Positions 34,063 to 42,568 of a stretch of DNA of 62,495 bases are shown in pieces. The DNA is from an uncultured Lachnospiraceae bacterium (lineage in GTDB: Bacteria > Bacillota > Clostridia > Lachnospirales > Lachnospiraceae): contig CACWLA010000007.1 in NCBI GenBank assembly GCA_902761665.1, positions 1 to 62,495 on the forward strand. The letters run 5' to 3'. Positions within the stretch are counted from its first letter, which is position 1, and each line of letters opens with the position of its first letter. Both the position numbers and the translations under genes were made by a program. The notes below the pieces were generated by a model, which worked only from the letters and a program-made list of their open reading frames with translations, ran no database searches and was not told the DNA's origin.

Positions 34063-36255
34063 TCATCCGAGGATGATCTTATTCTCTTTGTTTTTTTCCG
34101 CCGCAGTGTCCCTGCCTTTGTTTCCGGCACCGGCAGCAGGTCCCGCTTCAGGTCCCGTCTCTTTGAGCTGGTTTCTTAAGGCATATTTTTTGAGCTCGGG
34201 ATCCCGCTCAAGCATGTTTCTGACCCGGGTGTTGATCTCGGTCATGACGGTCTTTTCCGTGCCGTCGGCACGGCTTTTGATTTCCTGGCCGGTCCTCCGG
34301 ATGGCAATCGAAAGAAGCTCGCCGAGACGCTGTTTATTGCCCTGTCCGTAGGCCTGAAGCGCCGCGTTCGCCATGCGCCTGCCGTCGGCGATCTGCTCGT
34401 CGGAAGGATGCAGCAGGTCGTCATTGATCAGCATATCGTTCCTTTTCGGAAGGGATAAGGCGCAGGAATAAGCAATCGCGGTGTAGTCCCGGTTGGAGAG
34501 ATTCCCCAGCGTTTCATTGCCGCGAAGTCCGATCGCGGGATACGTTTCCCCGGGGCCCGGGACGATCGCCGTGTCGAGTTCGGCGAGTTCGTAGCCGTAG
34601 CGGTTGGGAAAATCGGTCGCGAAGTCCTTCGTCGCTTCCTGCGCTTCCTGTTCGTTATTCTTTGCGTTCACGATGAACGTTTGCTTCCTTGACGCAAGTG
34701 AGTCGAGCGTTATCTTGTCATTCTCGCCGCGCTTGGCGTTTATATTCTGAAGAAGTTCCTGGAATTTTGCCGGCGTCAGTTCTTGGTAAAGAAGCGTCAG
34801 CGCGGTATTGAAGCGCAGTTGCCCTTCAGGGCTGCGCCTCTTCGGGTATTTATCGTCAATATAGTCCCTGATTGCAAGATACATCTCGTTCCTGCGGCTG
34901 AGTGCCTTTCCGCCCTCATTTGCGGCAAGCGCCCGGTGATATTTTTTAATGGCAGTTACCATTTTTTCGTAAGACTTGCTGTTCTCACTGTGATACTTCC
35001 AGGTGCTTCCGGTGCCTTCCAGCGCAAGCAGCGCGCCTTTTGTGGCAAACATTTTCTCCGTGTATACGGCTTTTCCCGCGCTGTAGGATTCGGAAAGACC
35101 GGGTTCTTCACGCATCATCAGAGGCTTTTCGGATAAAATGTACTCGTCGATCTTCCTGAGATCCTTAAAAATGAACTCGCGGTGGAACTTTTTGTCGAGC
35201 GCTTTCAGATCCGGGAATCTTTCTTCCATTTTTTCCTCAAACTCTTTGCGTTCCTTGCCGAGCAGATCATTAAGTTTTACGCCTTTCTGATACTCTTTCC
35301 TTTCAGCGCCCTGAAGTCCTTTTTCATATTTCTCGGCGCCGCTTCTCTTCCAGCTTGCCGACACCTTGGAGGCATAGTTATTGGCGAGCTTCTTGATCGC
35401 TTCGCGTTCGAAGGTGTTCCGCATTTCCTCTTCGCTGTTAAAGACTTTGCCCTTTTTTTCAGCATTGTCCTTTTCCTTTTGATAATAGACGTCATAGACC
35501 CGGTCGTTCGCGGAACATTTTGAGTTTTTCAGGAAGAGTGCCTGTTCCTCTTCTGTCATTTTAGCCAAAGCGCAGTACTCGCTGACCGTCATGGTCCGGC
35601 CTTCGGGCCTGTTCAGCCTTGCCGTGAAATCGGCTGTCAGCAGATTGGACATATGTACGATATATTCCACATCATTTCCGTTCTGCCGGAAGCTCCGGTC
35701 ATCGAGCTGACTGAACATCGCTTCCACACCCTGGAGGATCCTGTTGGGCAGAACATCCGCCTTGCCCACCAGATAATCCGCCATGTCATCTTTCGTCTGC
35801 TCATCCAGATCGCCGGGCAGTTCCTTGCGGATCTCTTCGCGCGCCTTCGCGAGTTCATGCGCGGCCTTTGCGGAGATCAGGCCGAGCGTAGAATAAAAGT
35901 TTTCAAAATCCTGCAGGGTCGGAGGCACTTCCATGAGACTGTCTACGGCCCCCCGGATCAGCTGATCTTCCCGATCGTACAAAATTTCGTCTCTTCCTAA
36001 TTCTGAGGGGCCTCTCAGCCCAAGGTCGTACTTTTCCTCATCCGTAAGAAGATCATAATTATGGAGATAGGTGTTTCTCGCGATCATCAAAAGAGCCATG
36101 TACGTCTTATCGAGGGGGATGTACTGCTTCTCGGCGGTCTTTTTGATTTTTTTGTCCGTTTCTTCATTTACGCTGTCCGCGCGTTCGTCAAAAATGGCCT
36201 GTTTCGTTTCCGGATCTGCGTTTTTTAAACGGTCAATGATCTTCTTGGTGGGCAT
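34063..36255 (-). CDS. Large helical protein of unknown function (730 aa)
   Basis: Not recognised. The protein is 730 residues, strongly charged (Lys, Glu, Asp) and predicted by eye to be helical throughout, with coiled-coil-like stretches (for example FEREAIKKLANNYASKVSA and KERKEFEEKMEERFPD). No signal peptide, membrane segment or catalytic motif is visible. The N-terminus begins MPTKKIIDRLKNADPETKQ, and the C-terminus is a low-complexity Gly/Ala/Lys tail after DPELKKYALRNQL. It has its own promoter candidate and an AGGAAGGA ribosome site. Its size, solubility and isolation parallel the giant gene 5 kb away, although no clear shared module was found by eye. A chaperone-like, scaffolding or secreted effector role cannot be told apart. 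Confidence 0.82.
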   Translation of the reverse strand: MPTKKIIDRLKNADPETKQAIFDERADSVNEETDKKIKKTAEKQYIPLDKTYMALLMIARNTYLHNYDLLTDEEKYDLGLRGPSELGRDEILYDREDQLIRGAVDSLMEVPPTLQDFENFYSTLGLISAKAAHELAKAREEIRKELPGDLDEQTKDDMADYLVGKADVLPNRILQGVEAMFSQLDDRSFRQNGNDVEYIVHMSNLLTADFTARLNRPEGRTMTVSEYCALAKMTEEEQALFLKNSKCSANDRVYDVYYQKEKDNAEKKGKVFNSEEEMRNTFEREAIKKLANNYASKVSASWKRSGAEKYEKGLQGAERKEYQKGVKLNDLLGKERKEFEEKMEERFPDLKALDKKFHREFIFKDLRKIDEYILSEKPLMMREEPGLSESYSAGKAVYTEKMFATKGALLALEGTGSTWKYHSENSKSYEKMVTAIKKYHRALAANEGGKALSRRNEMYLAIRDYIDDKYPKRRSPEGQLRFNTALTLLYQELTPAKFQELLQNINAKRGENDKITLDSLASRKQTFIVNAKNNEQEAQEATKDFATDFPNRYGYELAELDTAIVPGPGETYPAIGLRGNETLGNLSNRDYTAIAYSCALSLPKRNDMLINDDLLHPSDEQIADGRRMANAALQAYGQGNKQRLGELLSIAIRRTGQEIKSRADGTEKTVMTEINTRVRNMLERDPELKKYALRNQLKETGPEAGPAAGAGNKGRDTAAEKNKENKIILG

Positions 36256-36331
36256 GTGTGATTCCTTCCTTTTTCTATTTGTTTGCCGGATCCCGAACTG
36301 CAGGGATGAGGATCTATCAATTGCATTGCAT

Positions 36332-36361
36332 ATCATACCATAAGACGGGCCGCTTCGGTAA
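36332..36361 (-). promoter_or_regulatory. Promoter candidate for the 730-aa protein gene
   Basis: On the minus strand TTACCG (36361-36356), an 18-bp spacer and TATGAT (36337-36332) lie about 80 bp upstream of the ATG. The -35 is weak. Confidence 0.4.
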
Positions 36362-36503
36362 GAAAAAATTGAGAGCCGGGAAAATGCCGGACATCCGTGA
36401 AAAAACATATGTTATACTGATTTTTGAAAAATCCCCTTGCGTAGGGTATTGCTTGTTACGCTGCGTCATGTTGTAGGATGCATGGCGAAAGGAGGCAAAA
36501 GCC

Positions 36504-37229
36504 ATGTCAAAATATACGACGGGAGAACTTGCGAAGCTTTGCGGCGTTACGGTCCGGACGGTTCAGTACTATGACACCCGGGGCATTCTGATCCCGAGCG
36601 AACTTTCCGAGGGCGGAAGACGGCTCTATTCGGAAGAAGATCTGAAGCGCATGAAGTTCATCTGCTTTCTGCGCGGGCTGGACATCCCGATCGATGCCAT
36701 TTCTCAGATCCTGCAGGAAGAGCATCCCGAGAAGTTGATCTCGCTGCTGATCGAGCAGCAGGAGACCGTTCTTTCAGAGGAGATCGCTGAGAAGCAGGAA
36801 AAACTCACGAAGCTCCGGGAACTGAAAAATGAACTGAAAAGCCGGAAGGCATTCTCTCTCGAATCCGTCGGTGACATGGCCGTTCTTATGGAAGGAAAGA
36901 AAAAACTGAAAAGAATGCGCTGGATGATGCTTCTGACCGGGCTTCCGGTCACGGCGCTGCAGTGGTTTTCCGTTATTTTCTGGATCGTCAGAGGCATCTG
37001 GTGGCCGTTCGTCGTCTGGGTACTGGTGGCTGCTGTCTGGGGGACAGTGATCAGCCGCTATTATTTCAGCCATGTGAAATATATCTGCCCGGAATGCCAC
37101 GAGGTATTCAAGCCTACGCTGAAAGAGGCCTTCTGGGCGAGACATACCCCCGCGGCAAGGAAACTGACCTGCACGGCCTGCGGCCACAAAGGCTTCTGCG
37201 TGGAGGTCTGGGGAGGTGACGGAGAATGA
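36504..37229 (+). CDS. MerR family regulator with membrane and zinc-ribbon segments
   Basis: A 241-residue fusion. The N-terminus is a MerR DNA-binding domain (YTTGELAKLCGVTVRTVQYYD, then GGRRLYSEEDLKRMKFI) with a coiled-coil dimer helix to about residue 115. Two hydrophobic segments follow (about 140-157 and 160-184), and the C-terminus has two CxxC pairs, CPECHEVF and CTACGHKGF, which would form a zinc ribbon. This architecture suggests a membrane-bound regulator that senses something at the membrane. It is preceded by AGGAGG and overlaps the YhfC gene by 4 bp (ATGA), so the protease may be its partner or target. Confidence 0.88.
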   Translation: MSKYTTGELAKLCGVTVRTVQYYDTRGILIPSELSEGGRRLYSEEDLKRMKFICFLRGLDIPIDAISQILQEEHPEKLISLLIEQQETVLSEEIAEKQEKLTKLRELKNELKSRKAFSLESVGDMAVLMEGKKKLKRMRWMMLLTGLPVTALQWFSVIFWIVRGIWWPFVVWVLVAAVWGTVISRYYFSHVKYICPECHEVFKPTLKEAFWARHTPAARKLTCTACGHKGFCVEVWGGDGE

Positions 37230-38080
37230 AAGAATTCGAGAAAATCGTCTTCGGCAAAGCCAGCATTCCGTCGCTAGCTGTTACGGTCGTCCTGATGATC
37301 GCGATCCCCGTTGCCCTCTTCGTTTACTGGCGCAGGAAGCATAAATCTGAGACGAAGCTCAGCTGGCTCATTGCCGGCGCCGCAGGTTTCATCGTTTCCG
37401 CCCGCGTGCTGGAACTCGGCGTGCACTATTTCTGCATCATCGCGGACAATCCCGTCTCCCGCTTCATTAACGGAAACACGGCAGCCTATGTCCTTTACGG
37501 AACGCTCATGGCAGGTGTTTTCGAGGAGTGCGGAAGGCACGTCATCATGAAGTACGTCATGAAAAAGAATCGCAGCCGTGAGAATGCGGTTCTGTACGGG
37601 ATCGGCCACGGCGGGATCGAGATCCTGGCGGTGCTCCTGCCCGGGATGATCCTGTCCCTGGCTGCCGCGCTCCTGTTTTCTTCGGGAGATACGGAAAGTG
37701 CGCTCAGGGCGCTGAACATCACGGAGGAGAATGCAGCTGCTGCCCTTCCGACTGTTCAGGCTGCTGCCTCGTTCGGCTTCGGCACGGCGGCGCTGAACGT
37801 CCTTGAGCGGCTGTTTGCGATGTTTCTTCATATCGGTCTTTCGGTCATCGTATATTGCGGTGTCGTAAGCGGAAAGAAGGGGTATCTTCCGCTGGCGATC
37901 CTTCTGCATATGCTGATGGACACGTTCCCGGCCATCTACCAGCGAGGCCTACTGCCCCTCTGGGCAGTCGAGCTGTGGGCTGCATTGTGGGCTGCCGTCA
38001 CTACTGCCATTGCCCTGAAACTGTACAGAAAAATGAAAACAGCGGACGGAGGTCCGTCCGCTGCTGCAGCGAAGAAATAA
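37226..38080 (+). CDS. YhfC family intramembrane metalloprotease
   Basis: A 284-residue polytopic protein (about seven to eight membrane helices). Motifs fit the YhfC/CPBP-like protease group: GVFEECGRHVIM with the EExxR catalytic Glu pair, YGIGHGGIEIL with a conserved His, and LLHMLMDTFPA with a second His and Asp. These membrane-embedded enzymes may cleave regulatory or bacteriocin-like proteins. Its start overlaps the MerR stop (ATGA), so the two are one unit. Near the end, positions 38041-38062 contain a perfect inverted repeat (AGCGGACGGA / TCCGTCCGCT), which may act as a terminator before the convergent NhaC gene, 2 bp away. Confidence 0.87.
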   Translation: MKEFEKIVFGKASIPSLAVTVVLMIAIPVALFVYWRRKHKSETKLSWLIAGAAGFIVSARVLELGVHYFCIIADNPVSRFINGNTAAYVLYGTLMAGVFEECGRHVIMKYVMKKNRSRENAVLYGIGHGGIEILAVLLPGMILSLAAALLFSSGDTESALRALNITEENAAAALPTVQAAASFGFGTAALNVLERLFAMFLHIGLSVIVYCGVVSGKKGYLPLAILLHMLMDTFPAIYQRGLLPLWAVELWAALWAAVTTAIALKLYRKMKTADGGPSAAAAKK

Positions 38081-38082
38081 TA

Positions 38083-39621
38083 TTACGCAGTCTTAGTCTT
38101 CCCGCGGCTGATCAGCCGGATCAGTAAGAGAGACAGGACCATGAGCACGATGCTGATGAGGAGCGAGAATACCGCGCTCTTGATGAATCCGGCAATGATG
38201 TAGCTCACGAAGGACACACCGGCGACGGTGAGCGCGTAAGGGAGCTGGGTATTCACGTGGGTGATGTGCTCACACTGGGCGCCGGCCGAAGCCATGATCG
38301 TGGTATCGGAGATCGGGCTGCAGTGGTCGCCGCAGACGGCGCCGGCCATGCAGGCAGAGACGGCCATGATCATCATCGGGTTGGAGATGTCATTCGCGAA
38401 CACGCCGGCCGCGATCGGGATCAGGATGCCGAAGGTCCCCCAGGAGGTGCCGGTCGCGAAGGCGATCGCCGTGGCGACCAGGAAAACGATCGCAGGAAGC
38501 AGGTTCATGATCGCTTCCTTATCGGCAAAGCCCTTGACGAAGTTTTTTACGAACACGTCCGACCCGAGCGAGCTCGTCATGGACTTCAGGGTCCAGGCGA
38601 AAGTCAGGATCAGGATGGCGGGGACCATGGATTTGAAGCCTTCCGGCAGCGCGTTCATGCACTCCTTGAAGGAGAGTACGCGCGTCGCCAGGTAGAAGAT
38701 CACAGTGACGATCAGTGCCGAGACCGAGCCGAACACAAGACCTACGGAGGCATCGGAGCCTGCGAACGCGTCGGCGAAGCTCTCGCCCTCGAAGAAACCG
38801 CCGGTGTAGATCATGCCGATGACGCAGGAGACAATCAGGACCACGATGGGAAGGACCAGGTGAATGACCTTGCCCTTCCCGCTCACGGGAGGATGCGGCT
38901 GATCCTGCGCGCCGGTCATCGAAGACTCGGGAAGGGGATCGTCAGCCTTGCTCAGCTTGCCGCTCATCTCGGCCAGCTTCATGGGGCCGTAATCGAACCG
39001 GCCTGCCGCCAGTACCAGCATCATGACGATGGTCAGAATGGCGTAGAAATTGTAGGGGATGGCTTTGATGAACAGTTCCAGGCCGTTGACGCCTTCCACC
39101 GAGCCGGTAACGGCGGCTGCCCAGGACGAGATCGGGGCGATGATGCAGATCGGCGCTGCGGTGGCATCGATCAGGTAGGCCAGTTTCTGCCTTGAGATGC
39201 CGTGCTTATCGGTAAGCGGTCTCATGACGGAGCCGACGGTCAGGCAGTTGAAATAGTCGTCGATGAAGATGAGGACGCCGAGGGCGATGGTGGCAAGCTG
39301 CGCGCCGAACTTGGTCTTGACGTGCGCAACGGACCAGCGTCCGAATGCGGCGGATCCTCCGGCGCGGTTCATCAGCATGACCATGGCGCCCAGGACGACC
39401 AGGAATACCAGGATGCCGACGTTCCAGCTGTCCGAGAGCTGCCCTACCATGCCGTCCACGAAGACGTGGTTCAGGACACCGGGAAGCGAAAAACCGCTGT
39501 AGAGCACGCCGCCTACCAGTATGCCGATGAAGAGCGAGGAATAGACTTCTTTGGTGATCAGGGCCAGCAGGATGGCGATCAGTGCGGGAAACAGTGACCA
39601 TGCAGTGTTCAGTACGTTCAT
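38083..39621 (-). CDS. NhaC-family carrier, probable lysine transporter
   Basis: A 512-residue membrane carrier of the NhaC Na+/H+ antiporter family, with about twelve hydrophobic segments. Typical features are VLGAMVMLMNRAGGSAAFG, FIDDYFNCLTVGSVMRPL (conserved Asp pair), DATAAPICIIAPISSWAA and GAVCGDHCSPISDTTIMAS, the latter two being signatures of the family. The family also contains amino-acid transporters, and this gene lies behind a lysine riboswitch, so lysine uptake (LysW type) is the best guess. Its leader contains the riboswitch, hairpin terminator and a strong promoter; the ATG has AAGGAG upstream. Confidence 0.9.
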   Translation of the reverse strand: MNVLNTAWSLFPALIAILLALITKEVYSSLFIGILVGGVLYSGFSLPGVLNHVFVDGMVGQLSDSWNVGILVFLVVLGAMVMLMNRAGGSAAFGRWSVAHVKTKFGAQLATIALGVLIFIDDYFNCLTVGSVMRPLTDKHGISRQKLAYLIDATAAPICIIAPISSWAAAVTGSVEGVNGLELFIKAIPYNFYAILTIVMMLVLAAGRFDYGPMKLAEMSGKLSKADDPLPESSMTGAQDQPHPPVSGKGKVIHLVLPIVVLIVSCVIGMIYTGGFFEGESFADAFAGSDASVGLVFGSVSALIVTVIFYLATRVLSFKECMNALPEGFKSMVPAILILTFAWTLKSMTSSLGSDVFVKNFVKGFADKEAIMNLLPAIVFLVATAIAFATGTSWGTFGILIPIAAGVFANDISNPMMIMAVSACMAGAVCGDHCSPISDTTIMASAGAQCEHITHVNTQLPYALTVAGVSFVSYIIAGFIKSAVFSLLISIVLMVLSLLLIRLISRGKTKTA

Positions 39622-39690
39622 GAAATACTCCTTTCAGATGCGTCCGGCCTCCGCGCCGTGCGAAGCGGTATTCGGCGCTGCCGGAAATAA

Positions 39691-39723
39691 GAAAACCGGG
39701 TCATGATAGGTATCATGACCCGG
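39691..39723 (-). terminator. Riboswitch-controlled terminator
   Basis: The minus strand forms CCGGGTCATGATA / TATCATGACCCGG, a perfect 13-bp stem with a 2-nt centre, followed by TTTTCTT. It lies between the lysine aptamer and the NhaC-family gene and would be the premature-termination hairpin of the expression platform. Confidence 0.82.
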
Positions 39724-39743
39724 ACGTATTTCATGCCGCTGTC

Positions 39744-39915
39744 ACGATAGCTCTCCGCGCATGAAGCGCGACAGTCCGCAGGGTATTTCTCTGCGTCCCA
39801 GGCACTGCTCACCGGCGGAAGACCGGAAAAACAGCCCTTCGGCGGCATCCCCTTTCCCTTCGGAGCCTTCCCATACGCTCCGCAGGTACTCTTGTCAGCC
39901 GCGACCTCTATCACA
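39744..39915 (-). ncRNA. Lysine riboswitch (L box)
   Basis: On the minus strand the leader begins GTGATAGAGGTCGCGG and has GACAAGAGTACC, GGGAAGGCTCCGAAGGGAAA, GGGGATGCCGCCGAAG, GCCTGGGACGC and CCCTGCGGACTGTC in the order of the L-box consensus. The closing stem P1 pairs GUGAUAG with CUAUCGU at 39744-39750. With lysine bound, the following terminator would form and shut off the carrier. The assignment rests on conserved core motifs in correct order. Confidence 0.92.
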
Positions 39916-39927
39916 ACTTTGCCCTTA

Positions 39928-39955
39928 TTATAGGGCTTTCTTTTGTTTTGTCAAC
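39928..39955 (-). promoter_or_regulatory. Promoter of the lysine riboswitch and carrier
   Basis: Consensus boxes on the minus strand: TTGACA (39955-39950), 16-bp spacer, TATAAT (39933-39928), about 13 bp before the aptamer. Confidence 0.85.
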
Positions 39956-39996
39956 ACTTATTTGTTTTTTCCATAAAAACCGGGCGGTCCCGGCGG

Positions 39997-41214
39997 TCAG
40001 ACCTCTCCGCGCATGTACGAGAGGGCGTAAGCCGCCGTCATCGGAACCGAGACTTTGAAGACGTTCTCATCCACGTCCAGGCAGCTGTGGTGCAGCGGAT
40101 GCGCCGTTTCCGGACGATTTGGATCCTGCGTGCCGATAAAGGCAAAGCAGCCGCCGACCGCATCAATGAATTCCGACATGTCTTCGCCGATCATTGCCGG
40201 TCTGCGGAAGACCAGACAGTCCTCTCCGAACAGGGACGCTGCCACCTGCCGGCCTTCCCGGACCGCTTCTGCGGTATTGCTCTGGACCTTGGTGAATTCC
40301 CGCCATTCAACGGATGACGTCCCGCCGTACAAGGAGACGGTCGACTGCAGCAGCTGTTCCAGGCGCCGGACCGTTTTCTGCCGGAACTGCTCATCCAGGG
40401 TCCGGATGGTTCCCTCCAGCACGGCAGTTCCCGCGCCGATATTGTACGCCGTTCCGGCTTCCAGTCTGCCAAAACCGATCAGAAGCGGACTGACAGGGTC
40501 GCTCATGCGGGTGACCAGGGCCTGCGCCGCGACCACGACCTGCGCTGCCATGTACAGGGCATCTGCGCCCTGGTGCGGGTAGGCGATATGGGTCGGTTCT
40601 CCGTGGATGGTCATGAGGAACCTGTCCACGCTGGCATTGCATGCGCCTTCAGGCAGGGCGAGCGTTCCGACCGGGAACTCCGGGGCAATGTGAAAACCAA
40701 AGCAGCGTGTCGCGCCGTTTACGGCGCCGGCTTCCACCATCGCCTTTGCGCCGTAGCCGTGCTCTTCATCCGGCTGGAAAAGCAGGATGATGCGTCCCGC
40801 GAACCGGTCCCGGAAGGCGCAGAGCGTGCGGGCCGTTCCGATGAGGGACGTAAGATGCACGTCGTGGCCGCAGGCATGCATCCGGCCGGGACACTCGCTT
40901 TTGAAGTCGGATTCGCGCTGTTCCTCGAGAGGCAGCGCATCAATATCTGCGCGCAGCGCCATGCAGTGCGGCCGGCCTGCCGCGTCACGGACTGCCGGAC
41001 CTTCCCCGGTCCCGTCCACGTACGCGACTATCCCCGTGCCGGCGCAGCGGTGATGCGAAAGCCCGAGCTTATCCAGTTCCTCTTCGATCCGCGCCGCCGT
41101 CCAGAATTCGCTCCGTCCGACCTCCGGATGACGGTGGAATTCCCGGCGAAGGGAGACCAGTGTATCAAGGTCTTTTTCGACGAAAGCTTTTATCTGCCGT
41201 TCCAGTTCGTTCAT
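39997..41214 (-). CDS. M20 family amidohydrolase
   Basis: A 405-residue zinc amidohydrolase of the M20D/hippurate-hydrolase group. It has LRREFHRHPEVGRSEFWTA, MHACGHDVHLTSL (Cys and His metal ligands), LFQPDEEHGYGAKAMV with the catalytic Glu, and PTHIAYPHQGADA in the dimerisation domain. Such enzymes remove acyl groups from amino acids, for instance N-acetyl-diaminopimelate, or cleave indole conjugates. Its neighbour is the lysine-regulated carrier, so a diaminopimelate/lysine role is tempting but is only inference, since its promoter is separate. The second ATG (41214) is preferred as the start because GAGG lies 7 nt upstream. Confidence 0.9.
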   Translation of the reverse strand: MNELERQIKAFVEKDLDTLVSLRREFHRHPEVGRSEFWTAARIEEELDKLGLSHHRCAGTGIVAYVDGTGEGPAVRDAAGRPHCMALRADIDALPLEEQRESDFKSECPGRMHACGHDVHLTSLIGTARTLCAFRDRFAGRIILLFQPDEEHGYGAKAMVEAGAVNGATRCFGFHIAPEFPVGTLALPEGACNASVDRFLMTIHGEPTHIAYPHQGADALYMAAQVVVAAQALVTRMSDPVSPLLIGFGRLEAGTAYNIGAGTAVLEGTIRTLDEQFRQKTVRRLEQLLQSTVSLYGGTSSVEWREFTKVQSNTAEAVREGRQVAASLFGEDCLVFRRPAMIGEDMSEFIDAVGGCFAFIGTQDPNRPETAHPLHHSCLDVDENVFKVSVPMTAAYALSYMRGEV

Positions 41215-41240
41215 TTTCATACCTCACGGTTTCGCTTGCT

Positions 41241-41258
41241 TGATATGACGATATCATA
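41241..41258 (-). promoter_or_regulatory. Promoter/operator candidate of the M20 gene
   Basis: On the minus strand TTCCGG, a 17-bp spacer and TATGAT (41258-41253) form a fair promoter. TGATAT-GACG-ATATCA (41241-41256) is a perfect inverted repeat overlapping the -10 box and could be an operator. Confidence 0.4.
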
Positions 41259-41287
41259 ACACATGAACGGCAGTTCCGGAAGATACA

Positions 41288-41339
41288 GAAAAAGAGGAAA
41301 ACGGCCGGGGCGGCACTGCCCTGCGTTCTCCTCTTTTAT
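41288..41339. terminator. Terminator of the 59-residue ORF
   Basis: AAAAGAGGA and TCCTCTTTT pair as the base of a long hairpin with an inner GC-rich part, followed by T-rich sequence on the plus strand and TTTTTC on the minus strand. It can end the 59-codon gene. Confidence 0.55.
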
Positions 41340-41359
41340 ATGAACGGCTGCTGTTTGGT

Positions 41360-41539
41360 TCAGCGCTGTCCCTGCTTCACGGATTCCTGCATCCACATGA
41401 CAGAAGGCTTTGCGCAGCTGATGAACAGATCGATGTCACTTTCGCTGAGGCCTCCGCGGGCGTTTTTTTTCGTCCCTGCGTTGTTCAGAAATCTGAAGAT
41501 GTTCGTGTTTCCGTTTTTCTTAAAAATCTTGATGCTCAT
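41360..41539 (-). CDS. Short 59-residue protein, unknown
   Basis: Reads MSIKIFKKNGNTNIFR, then a basic Asn/Lys/Gly/Arg hinge, then GLSESDIDLFISCAKPSVMW and MQESVKQGQR. GGAAAGG precedes the ATG and a hairpin follows the stop, so it looks like a real gene. The layout (basic leader-like first half, one Cys in a more hydrophobic second half) can recall a peptide precursor, but no processing enzyme is next to it. The frame extends upstream to 41614 without a ribosome site. It diverges from an AraC-type regulator. Confidence 0.45.
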   Translation of the reverse strand: MSIKIFKKNGNTNIFRFLNNAGTKKNARGGLSESDIDLFISCAKPSVMWMQESVKQGQR

Positions 41540-41743
41540 TGTTTTTTCTTTCCTTCCCTTCCATTCTTTTTTCTCTCGCTGCTTCGCCGACGCGTTCCGA
41601 AGCAGGATGGTCATAATAGAACATATATGGAGAGGTTTCTACTTATTTTTCGTCCATATTTGCAAAAATTACAGATTTTTTGTTGTTTTCGGCACGGGGA
41701 TATGCTATTCTTGCCGCAGCATTGCCGCAAAGGAAGGCCCACG

Positions 41744-42568
41744 ATGAAGCAGACAGAAGCATTTGAAGACTTTATGATCACGCGGAAAACGCATGCCGGA
41801 CTCCGGGAGGAGGCGCAGCAGCGCTTTCACCGCTTTCACGAACTGTACTATGTCCTGGAGGGAAAATGCTCCGTGCTGATCGGGCAGCGCATCTGCAGCC
41901 TGCAGGCCGGCGACGTCGCCGTGATCCCCGTCCGCACGCTCCACAAGACCGATTATCTGTCCTCCGGACCGAACACGAAATACGTCATTTCGCTGACGGA
42001 AGACATGGCAAAGTCCATCGATGCCTTTCTCGGGGAAGAACTGACGCCCGTCTGCCTTGAAGCCGGACAGGTAACGATCCCGATGCAGCGCCGGGAACTG
42101 ATCCAGCTGCTCCTCGCCCGCATGCTGTATGAGTATGAAAACCGTCCGCCGCATGCGGCCAGCATCATCAAGGCCTGCCTGACGCAGTTCCTGACGTCGC
42201 TGTATCTTTACCGCACGCAGCAGGAGGAAAAGGACGACATTCCGGAGGAGAGCACGGAACGCATTCACGGGATCACGGACTATCTGTACGAACACTATTC
42301 GGAGAATCTGTCGCTGCCGCAGTTGGCAGAACATTTCGCCCTGAGCCCTTCGTATCTTTCCCGAAGCTTCAAGAAAGCCACGGGCTTGGGGCTCCGGGAA
42401 TACCTGGTCAATCTGCGCATCCAGCAGGCCTGTGAGCTGCTCCTTTCCACCTCGCTCTCCGTGACGGAGATCGCCGACCGCTGCGGCTTTAACGACAGCA
42501 ACTATTTCGGGGATGCCTTTAAAAAAGCCACCGGTCTCTCTCCCAGGGATTACCGGCGGCTCAGCTGA
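41744..42568 (+). CDS. AraC family transcriptional regulator
   Basis: A 274-residue regulator with an N-terminal cupin (HRFHELYYVLEGKCSVLIG, then GDVAVIPVRTLHKT) and a C-terminal pair of helix-turn-helix motifs (LSLPQLAEHFALSPSYLSRSF and SVTEIADRCGFNDSNYFGDAF). The terminal RDYRRLS is normal. The likely ligand is a sugar or other small molecule. No metabolic operon follows on its strand, so the target is unclear; the divergent 59-residue ORF is the nearest. The start has AGGAAGG upstream. Its 3' end overlaps the convergent acetyltransferase gene by 19 bp. Confidence 0.9.
   Translation: MKQTEAFEDFMITRKTHAGLREEAQQRFHRFHELYYVLEGKCSVLIGQRICSLQAGDVAVIPVRTLHKTDYLSSGPNTKYVISLTEDMAKSIDAFLGEELTPVCLEAGQVTIPMQRRELIQLLLARMLYEYENRPPHAASIIKACLTQFLTSLYLYRTQQEEKDDIPEESTERIHGITDYLYEHYSENLSLPQLAEHFALSPSYLSRSFKKATGLGLREYLVNLRIQQACELLLSTSLSVTEIADRCGFNDSNYFGDAFKKATGLSPRDYRRLS

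Noticed and set aside
38041-38062. Inverted repeat at the YhfC gene end as an operator
   Set aside because: It lies in coding sequence between convergent genes; a termination role is more likely, and no T run supports a firm call.
39615-39914. Minus-strand ORF of 98 codons between the NhaC gene and its promoter
   Set aside because: It lies on the lysine riboswitch leader; the conserved RNA motifs explain the sequence better.
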